Source: Leptospira kobayashii
GTDB lineage: Bacteria; Spirochaetota; Leptospiria; Leptospirales; Leptospiraceae
Reading direction: 5' to 3'
Assembly: GCF_003114835.2 (NCBI RefSeq)
Contig: NZ_AP025028.1
Location: forward strand, 186,001 to 250,000
DNA length: 64,000 nt
Shown: one piece after another, positions 17,314-27,929 of the stretch
Layout: every line of letters starts with the position of its first letter
Position numbering within the stretch: the first letter of the stretch is position 1
Position numbers and translations under genes: made by a program
The notes under the pieces: generated by a model
Database searches by the model: none
Told to the model about the DNA's origin: nothing
The model's input: the letters and a program-made list of their open reading frames with translations, nothing else

Positions 17314-18605
17314 GTCTCTGACCTCTTGACCTTGGCTTCCTTTTTCCGGGTCAATAACATTATAATCGAACTCCAGCCGAGAAAAATAGCCGGTGCAATC
17401 AGTGAAGAATGAATTCGAATATATGCCGTATTCAGATGCCAAGAAATATCTTTATTTGAAATGATAAAAAGAAAATGATAAATCATCAAAATAAAAAACA
17501 AATGAAGGGCAACGCTTACAAAAGCTCGTTTTCTTATAAATAAGCCTAATGAAATCGCAATAAAAAATATACCATTCATCATTGAAAATTGAAAAGTAGA
17601 AAAATAAATATTAATAAAAGACAACTTACCAAGAATTAATTCCCAAGTAAGTTTTCCCACAGCTTTATCTTGATTAAAATCCTCGGGAATCAATTGGTTT
17701 CCCTTGTATTTCCAGTAAACTAATAATAAAGCGAGAACCAGAGTCGGTAACAATGTATATAAAAGATTTTTGATTCGCATCGATTTAGTTCTGTCCGTAA
17801 ATTTTCCGCTCAGAATATAAAAAATCGAATATAAAAATAAAATCCCGCCTACATAAATGATTCCTTCATTTTTTACTATAAGTGGAGCCGCAAAAATCAA
17901 TCCATAATTCACAGCTCCGGAATAAGAATCATTTTTTAAATCTGTTTCGGATTCTCTAATAAGAGAATAGTAAATTATAATCAAAAAGCAACTTAATGCC
18001 ATTTCCGCACAAAGATCGGAAGCAATTGTCAGCACTTGCGAATTCATTGCCAAAATCAATAAAGGGAGTATTAGATAAATATAATGTAATTTTTTAGAAT
18101 GAGAATGAAGTAAAAACACAAACCCGATAGCAACAAAAAAAACAATTTGAATCCCGTAGGAAATCCATTCACTCCACCCCCCAACCAGAATCGCAATGGA
18201 AGAATGAACCAAAGGAAGACCTAATGGATAATCCTTATGCGGCCAATATTCATTGGCAAAATTTACCTGATTTCCGAATAGAAATTCGTTTGCTATCGAT
18301 TTAGCTTTTAAATTCCATATGGCCCAGGCATCCCACATTCCATATGGTTCTGCAATCCAACGTAAATACATTCCATAGACGCCGATGGCTACATAGATAA
18401 TCAAAATTAGAAAATAAGAAAAAGGAATGCTTCGAACAGTGGTAAGTATAGAACGGAAATTTTTATAAACCAGATGATAAATCAGAAAGAAAATAGCGCA
18501 AAGAATCAGAGTGCTGAATAAAAATCGATTTTGGGCCGGCAAGATCAAAATTAAAAAATAAGATACAATCGAAAGTATGTAGAAGCTAAGAATAAAAACG
18601 TTCAT
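17310..18605 (-). CDS. GT-C-type membrane glycosyltransferase-like protein
   Basis: The protein has 431 residues with about eleven membrane spans. In the first large external loop it has MWDAWAIWNLKAKSI, then HKDYPLGLPLVHSSI. This matches the loop of GT-C enzymes (GT39/ArnT-like), where an Asp near the end of the first span is the catalytic base and a lipid-linked sugar is the donor. The acceptor is unknown. It is the middle gene of a coupled minus-strand group: the upstream 144-residue gene overlaps its start by 4 bp, and the thioredoxin lipoprotein overlaps its end. Confidence 0.75.
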   Translation of the reverse strand: MNVFILSFYILSIVSYFLILILPAQNRFLFSTLILCAIFFLIYHLVYKNFRSILTTVRSIPFSYFLILIIYVAIGVYGMYLRWIAEPYGMWDAWAIWNLKAKSIANEFLFGNQVNFANEYWPHKDYPLGLPLVHSSIAILVGGWSEWISYGIQIVFFVAIGFVFLLHSHSKKLHYIYLILPLLILAMNSQVLTIASDLCAEMALSCFLIIIYYSLIRESETDLKNDSYSGAVNYGLIFAAPLIVKNEGIIYVGGILFLYSIFYILSGKFTDRTKSMRIKNLLYTLLPTLVLALLLVYWKYKGNQLIPEDFNQDKAVGKLTWELILGKLSFINIYFSTFQFSMMNGIFFIAISLGLFIRKRAFVSVALHLFFILMIYHFLFIISNKDISWHLNTAYIRIHSSLIAPAIFLGWSSIIMLLTRKKEAKVKRSET

Positions 18606-19036
18606 GGTTTCATCTGAAACAAACTGTAATTTTGGGAAGTTCGTATTACAATATCCGTCGAATGCCGATTTTGAATCTTATCCTTAGATGCCAAAACCAG
18701 AGACGGCAAATTTATGTTAGGTGGCAGACCTTCTTCTTTTCTAATTACAACACAAGGTGTAAAACCATATTCAATGACTTGGTGAATCAGTACTTGGTTC
18801 GGGCTTGTGGTCTCCGGAATTAAAATAAAAGATTCAGGACATTTCGACGGATCCAGCTTGAATCCTGCAAATTCACGAAGAATCGAATTTGCTGATCGAT
18901 TCGGAGGAAACTCCGCCGCAACAATCTCGGAATGCTTTTTATAAAATTTCTGGAATTTGGTATAAGAACGATAAGACTCCCTTAAAAGAAAAAGGGAGTA
19001 GGCGAGTATAAGTAAAGTTAAAATGCGAGAAGCCAA
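18602..19036 (-). CDS. membrane-anchored protein of unknown function
   Basis: The protein has 144 residues. The start is a TTG at 19036, chosen because a strong AAGGAGAG stands just before it. One N-terminal span (LTLLILAYSLFLL) is followed by a soluble part with two Cys (about residues 65 and 94). The soluble part lies outside the membrane if the basic start stays in. It overlaps the GT-C gene by 4 bp, so it is likely an accessory subunit of that enzyme. I do not recognise the family. Confidence 0.7.
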   Translation of the reverse strand: MASRILTLLILAYSLFLLRESYRSYTKFQKFYKKHSEIVAAEFPPNRSANSILREFAGFKLDPSKCPESFILIPETTSPNQVLIHQVIEYGFTPCVVIRKEEGLPPNINLPSLVLASKDKIQNRHSTDIVIRTSQNYSLFQMKP

Positions 19037-19044
19037 GGCTCTCC

Positions 19045-19236
19045 TTATTTTTTAACTAGCTCTTTGAGGATTTCTTGTCTTTTTTTATCTTTATCGAATT
19101 GAGAAAGACCTTGCCATTCTCTTTTAAGTTGTTTTTCGGAAACTCCTTTGAAAGTAGCGAATTTTCCCAAAATTTTTGCTGTTTTTGCGTTCATGCCTGT
19201 CATCCTGTTTTTAAGATATTTTCTGTCAACGTACAT
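19045..19236 (-). CDS. small basic protein of unknown function
   Basis: The frame codes for 63 residues from the ATG at 19236. An internal ATG at 19194 (MNAKTAKILGKF) has AGGA 8 nt before it and gives 49 residues, which I think is the more likely start. The protein is helical and very lysine-rich (KQLKREWQGLSQFDKDKKRQ) and has no signal peptide. It ends 8 bp before the TTG of the next minus-strand gene, so it is the first gene of the GT-C operon. Basic composition and size would suit a nucleic-acid-binding role, but nothing specific supports it. Confidence 0.65.
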   Translation of the reverse strand: MYVDRKYLKNRMTGMNAKTAKILGKFATFKGVSEKQLKREWQGLSQFDKDKKRQEILKELVKK

Positions 19237-19300
19237 CCACAGATTCCTTGACCAGTAACGGACGGGAGAAACATAGTAAGTCCAAGAAATTTTTATCCCT

Positions 19301-21991
19301 ATGAATAAACAACTCTCCGATCGTTATGAGCCAGAATCCGTAGAATCGAAATGGATTCTGAAATGGCAGGAAACCAAAGCGTTCTTGCCCGATGAAAATG
19401 CGAAAGAAAGTTTTTCCATTGTCATCCCCCCTCCCAATGTTACGGGAAATTTGCACATCGGCCATGCTCTCAATCATACGATTCAAGACATAATCATTCG
19501 AATTGAACGAAAAAAAGGGAAAAATGTAGTTTGGATCCCCGGCATGGATCATGCCGGAATCGCTACCCAGGTTGTCGTTGAACGAGAGTTAGCTAAAGAG
19601 GGAAAAAAGCGAACCGATTTTACCAGAGAAGAGTTCAATGAAAAAGTTTGGGAATGGAAAGCTCATTCCGGAGGCATCATTGCCAAACAACAAAGACTAC
19701 TCGGCGAGTCCGTCGATTGGAGTCGGGAACGTTTTACTTTTGACGAAGGACTTTCAAAAGCGGTAACGGTCGTATTCAAAAAGTTATACGAAGAAGGTTT
19801 GATTTACCGCGGAGAAAGGATCATCAATTGGTGCCCTGCCACCAAAACGGCAATCTCCGATATAGAAGTAGAGTATAAGGAAAAATTAGGAAAACTTTAT
19901 CATATTCGTTATCCTAAAGTTGATGCTTTAAAAACGAAAAAGGATATCAAATCCCTTACCAAGGATGATTACATTGTGGTAGCTACCACAAGACCCGAAA
20001 CTATGTTCGGTGACGTTGCCGTTTGCGCCAACCCGGATGATATTCGTTACCAATCTTTAAAAGGAAAGTTCGTTGTACTTCCTCTTGTTAATAAAGAGAT
20101 TCCCATTCTTTTTGATTCCTTCGTAGACAAAGAATTCGGTTCCGGTCTTGTAAAAATCACTCCGGCCCACGATCCTAACGACTATGAGGCGGGACTTAGG
20201 CTCGGCCTCAAACCTTTGATGATCCTAAATCTGGACGGAACTCTCAACGAAAATACCGGCAAGTATTCCGGAATGGATCGTTTCGAAGCGAGAAAGAAAG
20301 TAGTCGAGGAATTGGAATCTCTCGGTTACATTGATAAAATAGAAAATCATACTCACAGTGTCGGTCACAATCAAAGAGGCGGCGCAGTCATCGAACCACT
20401 CCTATCGACTCAATGGTTTGTTAAAATTGAAAGTCTCGCAAAACCTGCGTTAGAAGTGGTGAGATCCGGCAAAATCCAGTTTCAACCGAAGATGTGGGAA
20501 AAGACTTATTTCGAATGGATGGAAAACATCCGGGATTGGTGTATTTCCCGTCAGCTTTGGTGGGGTCATCGTATTCCTGCTTATTATCTTACCGACGGTT
20601 CCATGGTAGTTGCGGAATCCTTGGAAGAAGCGATCGAGCTTTTTCAAAAATCAGGCAAACAAGTAACCGCTTCCGAAATCAAACAGGATGAAGACGTATT
20701 GGATACTTGGTTTTCTTCCGGACTTTGGCCTTTTTCCGTTTTCGGATGGCCTAATCAAACAGATGATATACGAAAATATTATCCTACGGCGGTTCTAGTA
20801 ACCGGATTCGATATCATTTTCTTTTGGGTAGCCCGGATGATTATGAACGGACTTAAATTTATGGGAGAAGTTCCTTTCCATAAAGTTTTGATTCATGGAC
20901 TTGTAAGGGACAAAGAAGGTAAAAAATTCAGTAAATCCGTAGGCAATGTAGTGGATCCTTTGGATATGATGTCGAAGTACGGAACGGACTCGTTTCGATT
21001 TTTTCTCGCAGCGGTTTTACCGGAAGGGAAGGATATACTTTTCGACGAATCTAGGTTAGATGGCTATCGCTCTTTTTGCAATAAGATCTGGAATTCAAGC
21101 CGATTCATTTTCATGAATCTTCCTCCGGATTTTCAAATCAAAGATCTCGATCTAAACAGATTGGAAGAACAAGATCTTTGGATCTTGCATGAATTCGATA
21201 AGACTCTGGCCTCTTATGAAAAAGCGTATTCCGATTATCATTTTTTTGAAATGGCAAATCTTGTTTACGATTTTATCTGGGGTTCTTTTTGCGATTGGTA
21301 CATTGAACTTTGCAAGGCGAGAATTTACGGAAACTTAACACCCGAATCTCAAGATACCGCGAGACAAGTTCTCGTGAATATACTTCTGAAGGCACTCGGA
21401 CTTTTGCATCCGTTTATGCCTTTTCTTACGGAAGAGATCCATTCCTTTTTGAAAGACGAATTATTAACCAGATCGGAATTTCCAAAACCGTTCGGAATTT
21501 CTTCGGACAATCCTGCGGTTAAAAAAATGGAACTCCTTCAGGAGATTGTAACAAAGGTTAGAAACATGCGTGCTGAACTCGGTGTGAAGCCGGAAAAAAA
21601 ATGCCAAGTGATCATCAAATCACAGGACAAAACCGTTTCCTTGATCATCGAAAAAGAAAACAAATCCATGCTTCAGCTTGCTAAAGCGGATTCCATTCTG
21701 TTCGATAATGATTACACTTTGGCAAATACCGATTCCGTCGGCTCTTTCTCCATTGGAGAAATCATTCTTCCTCTTGCGGGAATTTTTGATTTCGAAAAAG
21801 AAAAACAAAGACTGGAAAAAGAGAAAAAACAAATCATTTCCGAAATGGAAAAATTGGAAGCGAAGATTCATAACCCGGCTTTTGTGGAAAAAGCAAAACC
21901 CGAGGTAGTGGAAAAAGAAAAAGAAAAACATGCTACCTGGAAAGAAAAACTGGAAAGCACATTACGAGCGTTAGAGAAAATTGAAAAATAA
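19301..21991 (+). CDS. valS: valyl-tRNA synthetase
   Basis: The protein has 896 residues, the normal length. It shows the class I HIGH motif [17 protein letters not shown] near residues 45-61, the KMSKS-type loop [10 protein letters not shown] near 545, the CP1 editing domain ([16 protein letters not shown]) and a C-terminal coiled-coil arm from about residue 830 ([17 protein letters not shown]). It charges tRNA-Val. The stop overlaps the TTG start of purD by 11 bp. I see no T-box or other leader element in the 64 bp before the gene. Confidence 0.98.
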   Translation: MNKQLSDRYEPESVESKWILKWQETKAFLPDENAKESFSIVIPPPNVTGNLHIGHALNHTIQDIIIRIERKKGKNVVWIPGMDHAGIATQVVVERELAKEGKKRTDFTREEFNEKVWEWKAHSGGIIAKQQRLLGESVDWSRERFTFDEGLSKAVTVVFKKLYEEGLIYRGERIINWCPATKTAISDIEVEYKEKLGKLYHIRYPKVDALKTKKDIKSLTKDDYIVVATTRPETMFGDVAVCANPDDIRYQSLKGKFVVLPLVNKEIPILFDSFVDKEFGSGLVKITPAHDPNDYEAGLRLGLKPLMILNLDGTLNENTGKYSGMDRFEARKKVVEELESLGYIDKIENHTHSVGHNQRGGAVIEPLLSTQWFVKIESLAKPALEVVRSGKIQFQPKMWEKTYFEWMENIRDWCISRQLWWGHRIPAYYLTDGSMVVAESLEEAIELFQKSGKQVTASEIKQDEDVLDTWFSSGLWPFSVFGWPNQTDDIRKYYPTAVLVTGFDIIFFWVARMIMNGLKFMGEVPFHKVLIHGLVRDKEGKKFSKSVGNVVDPLDMMSKYGTDSFRFFLAAVLPEGKDILFDESRLDGYRSFCNKIWNSSRFIFMNLPPDFQIKDLDLNRLEEQDLWILHEFDKTLASYEKAYSDYHFFEMANLVYDFIWGSFCDWYIELCKARIYGNLTPESQDTARQVLVNILLKALGLLHPFMPFLTEEIHSFLKDELLTRSEFPKPFGISSDNPAVKKMELLQEIVTKVRNMRAELGVKPEKKCQVIIKSQDKTVSLIIEKENKSMLQLAKADSILFDNDYTLANTDSVGSFSIGEIILPLAGIFDFEKEKQRLEKEKKQIISEMEKLEAKIHNPAFVEKAKPEVVEKEKEKHATWKEKLESTLRALEKIEK

Positions 21992-23261
21992 ACTTAAAGT
22001 TTTGTTAATCGGCGGTGGGGGTAGGGAACATGCTCTTGCACATTCCATACTTCAGTCTTCCCATCTAGAAGAATTAAAAGTTTTTCCCGGAAATGGCGGT
22101 TTTGATTCCCGTTTGATTTTAAATCCGGATGAAATTTCGATAACCGATAAAAACAAATTTCTTGCATATATTAAGAATTCAAATACGGACTTGGTCGTGG
22201 TCGGGCCCGAAGATCCTTTGGTTGCGGGACTTGCGGATTGGTGTGACGAAATCCAAATTCCTTGTTTCGGGCCCTCAGCGTATTGCGCACAAATAGAAGG
22301 ATCGAAACATTTCGCAAAGGAAATGATGAAGGATGCTTATATTCCGACTGCTTCCTTTGCTGTTTTCGAAGACTTTCATTCCGCTTGGTCTTATTCTCAA
22401 AAACAGATGCTTCCTTTGGTTGTCAAAGCGGACGGTCTTGCCGCAGGAAAAGGTGTAACGGTTGCACTTACCATCGAAGAAGTAAAACAAGCATTAAATG
22501 ATATATTCATAGAACAAAAATTCGGAGCGAGCGGTGCAAAGGTTGTGATCGAATCTTTTCTGGAAGGAAACGAGGCATCCTTATTTGTCATCACCGACGG
22601 CAAAAACTATACCTGCCTTCCCGCTGCGCAGGACCACAAACGAGCGTTTGATGGTGATGTAGGCCCGAATACGGGTGGAATGGGTGCTTATGCACCCGCA
22701 CCGATTGTTACTGATGCGGTTTTGAAAGAAGTAAAAAAGGCTATCATCGAACCGATTCTCGCCGAATTTCGCAATAGAAAATTTCCTTACAAAGGACTTC
22801 TCTATGTAGGTCTTATGATTTCCAAAGACCAAAAGCCGAATGTAGTCGAATTCAATTGTCGGTTTGGTGATCCGGAAACCCAATGTGTGCTTCGTTTGAT
22901 TGATGAAGACATTCTTCCGATTTTTTATCAGGCCTCTACCGGCACATTGGAATCCAGAGATTTGAAATTAAAGTCGGGAGCAAGTGCTGTTGTCGTTCTT
23001 GCCGCAAAAGGTTATCCCGATGCTCCGATGAAAGGAATGGAGTTGGAAATCCCATCTCCTACGGATTCGGTTTTGGTATTTCATGCTGGAACCAAAAAAG
23101 ACGAATCCGGCAAATTGATCTCTAGCGGAGGAAGAATTTTGGGAATCACATCCGTATCCGAAAGTTTGAAAGAAACATTGGATCAGTGTTATAATTTTCT
23201 TTCCAAAATTTCGGCGCCGAATACTTTTTACCGTCGTGATATAGGAAAACGGGCTCTATAA
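21981..23261 (+). CDS. purD: phosphoribosylamine-glycine ligase
   Basis: This 426-residue ATP-grasp enzyme starts at a TTG inside the end of valS ([17 protein letters not shown]). The glycine-rich N-terminal loop, the ATP-binding [16 protein letters not shown] and the metal site [12 protein letters not shown] are present. It makes GAR in purine synthesis. No ATG gives a full-length N terminus, so the TTG and translational coupling to valS are well supported. The stop shares a TAATG with the next gene. Confidence 0.97.
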   Translation: MKNKLKVLLIGGGGREHALAHSILQSSHLEELKVFPGNGGFDSRLILNPDEISITDKNKFLAYIKNSNTDLVVVGPEDPLVAGLADWCDEIQIPCFGPSAYCAQIEGSKHFAKEMMKDAYIPTASFAVFEDFHSAWSYSQKQMLPLVVKADGLAAGKGVTVALTIEEVKQALNDIFIEQKFGASGAKVVIESFLEGNEASLFVITDGKNYTCLPAAQDHKRAFDGDVGPNTGGMGAYAPAPIVTDAVLKEVKKAIIEPILAEFRNRKFPYKGLLYVGLMISKDQKPNVVEFNCRFGDPETQCVLRLIDEDILPIFYQASTGTLESRDLKLKSGASAVVVLAAKGYPDAPMKGMELEIPSPTDSVLVFHAGTKKDESGKLISSGGRILGITSVSESLKETLDQCYNFLSKISAPNTFYRRDIGKRAL

Positions 23262-24100
23262 TGTCTTTTGCAATTTCAGGTCATGTAAAAAATTTCGAAA
23301 AAGGCAGTCTTCGCAATTTTGAAAAACACCTAGGAATTATTCTGTCCGAAAACCAGCCCCATTTGCAGCAGCATATCATGATTCGGCGCGCCTTACAACA
23401 GTTGGGTGGTTCTGTCGATGTGCTTAGCGGGCTCAGTCGTCAGGAATTATTATCCTTTATCTTCGTATTAACTCAGTTTGGCGATGTTACTCGCACGGAA
23501 ACTCCATTGGAATATATGCAGATCGAATCCATTCCCTATGTGGTTCAATGGAAAAAAGGTCATTATATGATTCCGTTGGAAATTCTGGAGTATCTATCTC
23601 ATGAAAGGATTTTTCGGGACCAAGGTTATTTATTCGCGTTGATCCCCTCTCTTTCCATCAAAGAAAAAAAATCCTGGATCCGTTGGATGGGAGTGGATTT
23701 TGAAAAAGGGGGAGATCGGGATTTGAATTTCGAAATCTATTTTCAGTGCAGACTTTTGCAAAAACCTTTTCTAGGAAAGTCTCTTGTCCAGGAATCCGAA
23801 ATCGAAATCGAACAAATTTGGCCGAAGGGCAAAAACGAATACATCGATTGGTTCTATAAAGGTCTTTCCACTTTCTATTATTCCATGGAAGAAATGAGTA
23901 AACAGGAAAGAGATCCGTTTTTGGTTCATGTGATTGAACTCATCAAAGCCGGGAAATTCATTTTAAAAAAATTACCTGACACATATGGGCAGGAAAGCCG
24001 ATTTTCTCTCATTTCCACTGTAGAAGGCAATACCCCCCAATTGCGCGAAACCGTATTCCAATGGGAAGAAGAGAGAATTCGCAAAGACTCCCTCTTTTAG
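23261..24100 (+). CDS. unknown protein coupled to purD
   Basis: The protein has 279 residues, starts in a TAATG overlap with purD and is soluble with no signal peptide. I do not recognise a family. The N terminus (ENQPHLQQHIMIRRALQQLGG, LSRQELLSFIFVLTQFGDV) looks like a small helical bundle, possibly a winged-helix-like fold. The rest is rich in Trp, Phe and charged residues. It lies 55 bp before prfB. Confidence 0.75.
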   Translation: MSFAISGHVKNFEKGSLRNFEKHLGIILSENQPHLQQHIMIRRALQQLGGSVDVLSGLSRQELLSFIFVLTQFGDVTRTETPLEYMQIESIPYVVQWKKGHYMIPLEILEYLSHERIFRDQGYLFALIPSLSIKEKKSWIRWMGVDFEKGGDRDLNFEIYFQCRLLQKPFLGKSLVQESEIEIEQIWPKGKNEYIDWFYKGLSTFYYSMEEMSKQERDPFLVHVIELIKAGKFILKKLPDTYGQESRFSLISTVEGNTPQLRETVFQWEEERIRKDSLF

Positions 24101-24155
24101 TTTCGATTTTCGCTTTTAATTATCTCTCTCCTAATTATTTTGATTTTGTAACCAC

Positions 24156-25283
24156 ATGGATCGTTCGCTCAAAGAACTTAAAAAACAAACCCAAGAAACA
24201 ATCGTTAGGTTTAAAGAATATTGGGATCTTCATAACTTTCAGGAAGATTTCGACCGTTTGCAATCTTTGGTGGAAAAGGCAAATGATCCTAAACTTTGGG
24301 ACAATGCAGACCACGCAAAGACTGTGACTCAGAAAAGAAACGAGTTGCAGATGAAATTGGACCCTTGGTTGGAATTGCAAAAGGAATTATTGGAATTGCC
24401 GGATTTGATCGAGCTTACCAGCGAAGAATTGGGCGAAGAAGGTTTGCCGAGTCTCAATTCCGATTATGAAAAATTATACGACAAGTTTGAAGACTTGCAG
24501 ATGTTAGATGCCCTTTCCGGCAACGACGATAATAAACCTGCATTCATCAATATTCATCCCGGAGCGGGTGGTACCGAATCCCAGGATTGGGCTGACATGT
24601 TGCTTCGAATGTACACTCGTTATTGTGAAAAAAAAGGATACCAGGTTTCTCTTGTTGATTATCAGGAAGGAGAAGCGGCAGGTATTAAAAATGCCACTTT
24701 ATATGTGCATGGTGATCATCCTTTCGGATATTTAAAATGCGAATCCGGTGTACACAGATTGGTTCGGATTTCACCTTTCGATTCCAATAAAAGAAGGCAT
24801 ACTTCCTTTGCTTCGGTTTACGTAACTCCCGAAGTGGATGATGATATCAAAATCAATATTGAAGAAAAAGATCTGCGGATCGATGTGTATCGTTCTTCCG
24901 GAGCGGGTGGTCAGCACGTGAACACTACGGACTCTGCAGTTCGAATCACTCATGTTCCTTCCGGTATTGTGGTCGCTTGTCAAAATGAAAGATCTCAGAT
25001 TAAAAACAGAGATACCGCCATGAAAATGCTGAAGGCAAGACTATATGAAATGGAAAAACAAAAAGCGGCCGAGGAAAATGAAAAAAAAGCCGGAGAAAAA
25101 AGAGATATCTCCTGGGGCTCGCAAATTCGAAGTTATGTGTTTCATCCTTATAATCTTGTAAAAGATCATCGTACCGACTTTGAAACAGGAAACGTGCATG
25201 CCGTAATGGACGGAGATTTGGAAGGTTTCATCATTGCATTTTTGAAATATGTAACAAATTTAAAATTCGGTGTGAAGGCGTAA
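24156..25283 (+). CDS. prfB: peptide chain release factor 2
   Basis: The protein has 375 residues. The stop-codon-reading tripeptide SPF is at 206-208 ([14 protein letters not shown]), which marks RF2 (UGA/UAA), and the GGQ motif is at 251-253 ([14 protein letters not shown]). The frame is continuous from the ATG: the autoregulatory frameshift found in many prfB genes after codon 25, with an in-frame UGA, is absent here. The stop codon abuts the ATG of the next gene, so the pair is probably co-translated. Confidence 0.97.
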   Translation: MDRSLKELKKQTQETIVRFKEYWDLHNFQEDFDRLQSLVEKANDPKLWDNADHAKTVTQKRNELQMKLDPWLELQKELLELPDLIELTSEELGEEGLPSLNSDYEKLYDKFEDLQMLDALSGNDDNKPAFINIHPGAGGTESQDWADMLLRMYTRYCEKKGYQVSLVDYQEGEAAGIKNATLYVHGDHPFGYLKCESGVHRLVRISPFDSNKRRHTSFASVYVTPEVDDDIKINIEEKDLRIDVYRSSGAGGQHVNTTDSAVRITHVPSGIVVACQNERSQIKNRDTAMKMLKARLYEMEKQKAAEENEKKAGEKRDISWGSQIRSYVFHPYNLVKDHRTDFETGNVHAVMDGDLEGFIIAFLKYVTNLKFGVKA

Positions 25284-26792
25284 ATGGCACAGTCTCAGGA
25301 TATTTCGAGCACGATTCGAAAGATCCAGAAAGAGATCCATATTCTCCCGAATATTTCCGATAGGCTAAATTATATCCTCGAAGCCACCTTGGCTTTGTTT
25401 GGCGCTACTACCGGAAGTATTTCCATTACCGATCAGGAAGAAAATGTTCTTACGATCGTTGCCGCAAAGGGCATGGATTGGGAGAAAAAAATCGCGGTAA
25501 AATTACCTTTCAATCTGGGGGTAACCGGTAGAGCCGCATCTTCCAGGGAAATCGTTTATGCGCCCGATGTTACCAAAGATGCCAATTATATCAAATTGAT
25601 TGAATCCGTAAGATCGGAGCTTGCGATCCCGCTTGTGACCCGTGATACGACGATCGGAGTTTTGAACCTAGAGTCGGACAAGGTGGATTTTTTCCAACCT
25701 GCGATCATCAACCAGGCCAATTTATTCGCATCCCAGCTAACAATTGTTATACTAGAAGAAAGAATAGCCAAAGAGGCCGTTGAAAAATCGAAACGGGAAG
25801 AAGATCCTGTAGAAGAGATTTTGGGTTACGATCCTCTGATTTTATTTTTGAAAAATAGAATTCGTCAAGTAGGTCCTTCCGATACTTCCGTAATGATCAT
25901 AGGAGAAGAAGGTGCCGGCAAAAAATTAGTTTCAAAATCCCTTCACTTCGTTTCTCAAAGAAAAAACAAGGCCTTTCTGACTGTGGATTGCGCTGGGCTC
26001 AGCCACGAATTATTGGAAGCGGAATTATTCGGCTCTTACTCAGGTAAAATTTTCAACTCGGGAAAATTGGAACAGGCAAATGGCGGATCGATTTATATCG
26101 AATCAATCGGAGATCTTCCTTTCGATTTGCAAGAACGATTACTTGTCACTTTAAGAGAGAAAAAGATTCCCAATCCGACCGCGGACGAAGGTAGTGTTTT
26201 AAATCTAAGGGTATTTACCGGAAGTAAACGGGATCTATTGGACGAAATTCAAAATGGAAAGTTTTCCATGGATTTGTATTATCGCCTAGCAGAAGTTCCG
26301 CTTAGAGTACCGCCCCTTCGAGAAAGAAGAGGGGACATTCCTCTCCTTGCGAATCATTTCATTTATATCTACAATCGCCAATATGGAAAAAACAAAACTC
26401 TGACTACCGAGGCTTTGCGCGCATTGGCTATCATGCCTTGGGGAGGAAATGTAAGACAATTACAAAGTGCGGTTCAATATTCTGTGTTAGTTGCGCCTGA
26501 AACGGAATTGGTGGCCACTTCTTTTGCTCAAAGTTCTTTGGGAAAATTGGAGTCGGATTTGCCGGTGAGCCAAATGGCAGGTTCGAATTTGTCAATTCCC
26601 CCGGACATTCTGACCCCCAGCGAAAATCTATCTTTGAAAATTGCTACCGAAAGACTGGAGGCGGTCTGGATCAAGGAAGCATTCCAAAGGGTTTCCACTC
26701 AGGAGGAAGCCGCAAAACTTCTAGGGATTAGCCGAGGTGCTCTCCAATATAAGATCAAAAACAACCAATTTCTTATCGGATACAACTCCTAA
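25284..26792 (+). CDS. GAF-AAA-Fis regulator with degenerate sigma-54 activator module
   Basis: The protein has 502 residues. A GAF domain covers about 20-160. The AAA+ domain starts around 180 with Walker A GEEGAGKK at 207-214. A Fis-type helix-turn-helix is near 470-500 (EEAAKLLGISRGALQYKIK). It looks like a NifA/NtrC-family activator, but key residues have changed. The GAFTGA loop that contacts sigma-54 is GSYSGK at 250-255. Walker B, usually LFLDEIG, is IYIESIG at 271-277. The sensor I ATN element is TGS, and the first arginine-finger Arg is Ser at 328. PPLRERRGDIPLL is kept. It probably regulates without sigma-54 and perhaps without ATP hydrolysis. Confidence 0.88.
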   Translation: MAQSQDISSTIRKIQKEIHILPNISDRLNYILEATLALFGATTGSISITDQEENVLTIVAAKGMDWEKKIAVKLPFNLGVTGRAASSREIVYAPDVTKDANYIKLIESVRSELAIPLVTRDTTIGVLNLESDKVDFFQPAIINQANLFASQLTIVILEERIAKEAVEKSKREEDPVEEILGYDPLILFLKNRIRQVGPSDTSVMIIGEEGAGKKLVSKSLHFVSQRKNKAFLTVDCAGLSHELLEAELFGSYSGKIFNSGKLEQANGGSIYIESIGDLPFDLQERLLVTLREKKIPNPTADEGSVLNLRVFTGSKRDLLDEIQNGKFSMDLYYRLAEVPLRVPPLRERRGDIPLLANHFIYIYNRQYGKNKTLTTEALRALAIMPWGGNVRQLQSAVQYSVLVAPETELVATSFAQSSLGKLESDLPVSQMAGSNLSIPPDILTPSENLSLKIATERLEAVWIKEAFQRVSTQEEAAKLLGISRGALQYKIKNNQFLIGYNS

Positions 26793-26864
26793 GGGTCATC
26801 TAATTTGGAAAATGGCTCGATTCGGAGCGCCCCGGGGTCGATATAAAACATATGGGGTGTTTAC

Positions 26865-27929
26865 GTGGCTGATAGTTATTACCGAACCATAAAAGGCAAA
26901 CAATATGATCGGGAGTTACTCGAAATCGTCGAGAAGGCTACGAAACGTACAAAATCCCCTTTAAACAAAAATGTTGCTAAGAACCTTTTTGAAGCCATCA
27001 AAGATGGAAACGATTATACCGAGACGGAAAAAAGAACCGTAAAATACATTCGGGAGAATTTTAGTTTCTCGGAAGAAGCGGACGAATACTTAAGAACAGA
27101 GATTCGAAAATGGGCTGCTAAAATTTCCGTCGCAGTTAAAAAACCTTCTGCCAAAAAAGCGGCTTCTAAAAAATCAAAATCATCCAACACAAGATCAAAG
27201 ACTAGAAATCAAATTTTCGAAGAAGAGGATTCAACCTCTTATTTTCATTCTTACGATGAATCCGAAGAAGATGAGATCGCTCCTACTCCGGAATACGATG
27301 AGTTGGTAGAACTGAATAATTACGAAAAGAAACAATCCAAATCTTATAGAAAATTGATCTTAATTGGTTTGATTGTTATCGCAGTTGTTGCCATTGCTTA
27401 CTTCGCAAGAAACTGTTCTTGCGCTCCTTCAAAGAACAAGGCTTCCAAGCAAACAAGCATTAATTCATCAAATTCTAACACTACTCCTAAGATTGATTTG
27501 AATCGAACGGAAGTGGAAGCTGGAAAAGTTACTTCCCGATTCAAAACCCGGGGGGAAGCGATTCGGTATATCAACGACTTGAAAATTCGTTTTATCAAAC
27601 AATCCTTAACACTTTCTTCGGATGCTCCCGATCAAATTGCAACTCTTGCTTCCGCATTGAAAGAATATCCTGAAATCAATGTAAGAATCAAAGGGCATAC
27701 TTGTTTCATCGGGGAACTGGATGAAAACAAAATTTTATCCGATGAACGTGCGAAATTCATCAAAGACGAATTGGAAAAAAACGGAGTGAGTTCTTCCCAA
27801 TTGGATTACAGAGGGTTCGGAGAGACTACAAATATAGATACGAACTATACCGAAGCAGGAAGGATTCAAAACAGACGGGTCGACTTTTCCGTATTAGGTG
27901 TTGATGTGTCAAAGGAAAAAAAACCTTAG
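26865..27929 (+). CDS. single-span protein with cytoplasmic basic domain and OmpA-like domain
   Basis: The protein has 354 residues and starts at GTG. The N-terminal 163 residues have no signal peptide and end in a Lys/Ala/Ser-rich segment (KKPSAKKAASKKSKSS) followed by an acidic one. One span is at 164-181 (KLILIGLIVIAVVAIAYF). The C-terminal 140 residues form an OmpA-like peptidoglycan-binding domain (IRIKGHTC-like core, LSDERAKFIKDEL, YRGFGETT, GRIQNRRVDF). It therefore sits in the inner membrane with a cytoplasmic N terminus and the OmpA domain reaching the cell wall, like MotB-type proteins, but its N-terminal part is not MotB. Its stop overlaps the convergent Maf gene by 4 bp. Confidence 0.85.
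   Translation: MADSYYRTIKGKQYDRELLEIVEKATKRTKSPLNKNVAKNLFEAIKDGNDYTETEKRTVKYIRENFSFSEEADEYLRTEIRKWAAKISVAVKKPSAKKAASKKSKSSNTRSKTRNQIFEEEDSTSYFHSYDESEEDEIAPTPEYDELVELNNYEKKQSKSYRKLILIGLIVIAVVAIAYFARNCSCAPSKNKASKQTSINSSNSNTTPKIDLNRTEVEAGKVTSRFKTRGEAIRYINDLKIRFIKQSLTLSSDAPDQIATLASALKEYPEINVRIKGHTCFIGELDENKILSDERAKFIKDELEKNGVSSSQLDYRGFGETTNIDTNYTEAGRIQNRRVDFSVLGVDVSKEKKP

Noticed and set aside
19237..19300. T-box or riboswitch leader before valS
   Set aside because: The gap is only 64 bp with no specifier-like stem or antiterminator.
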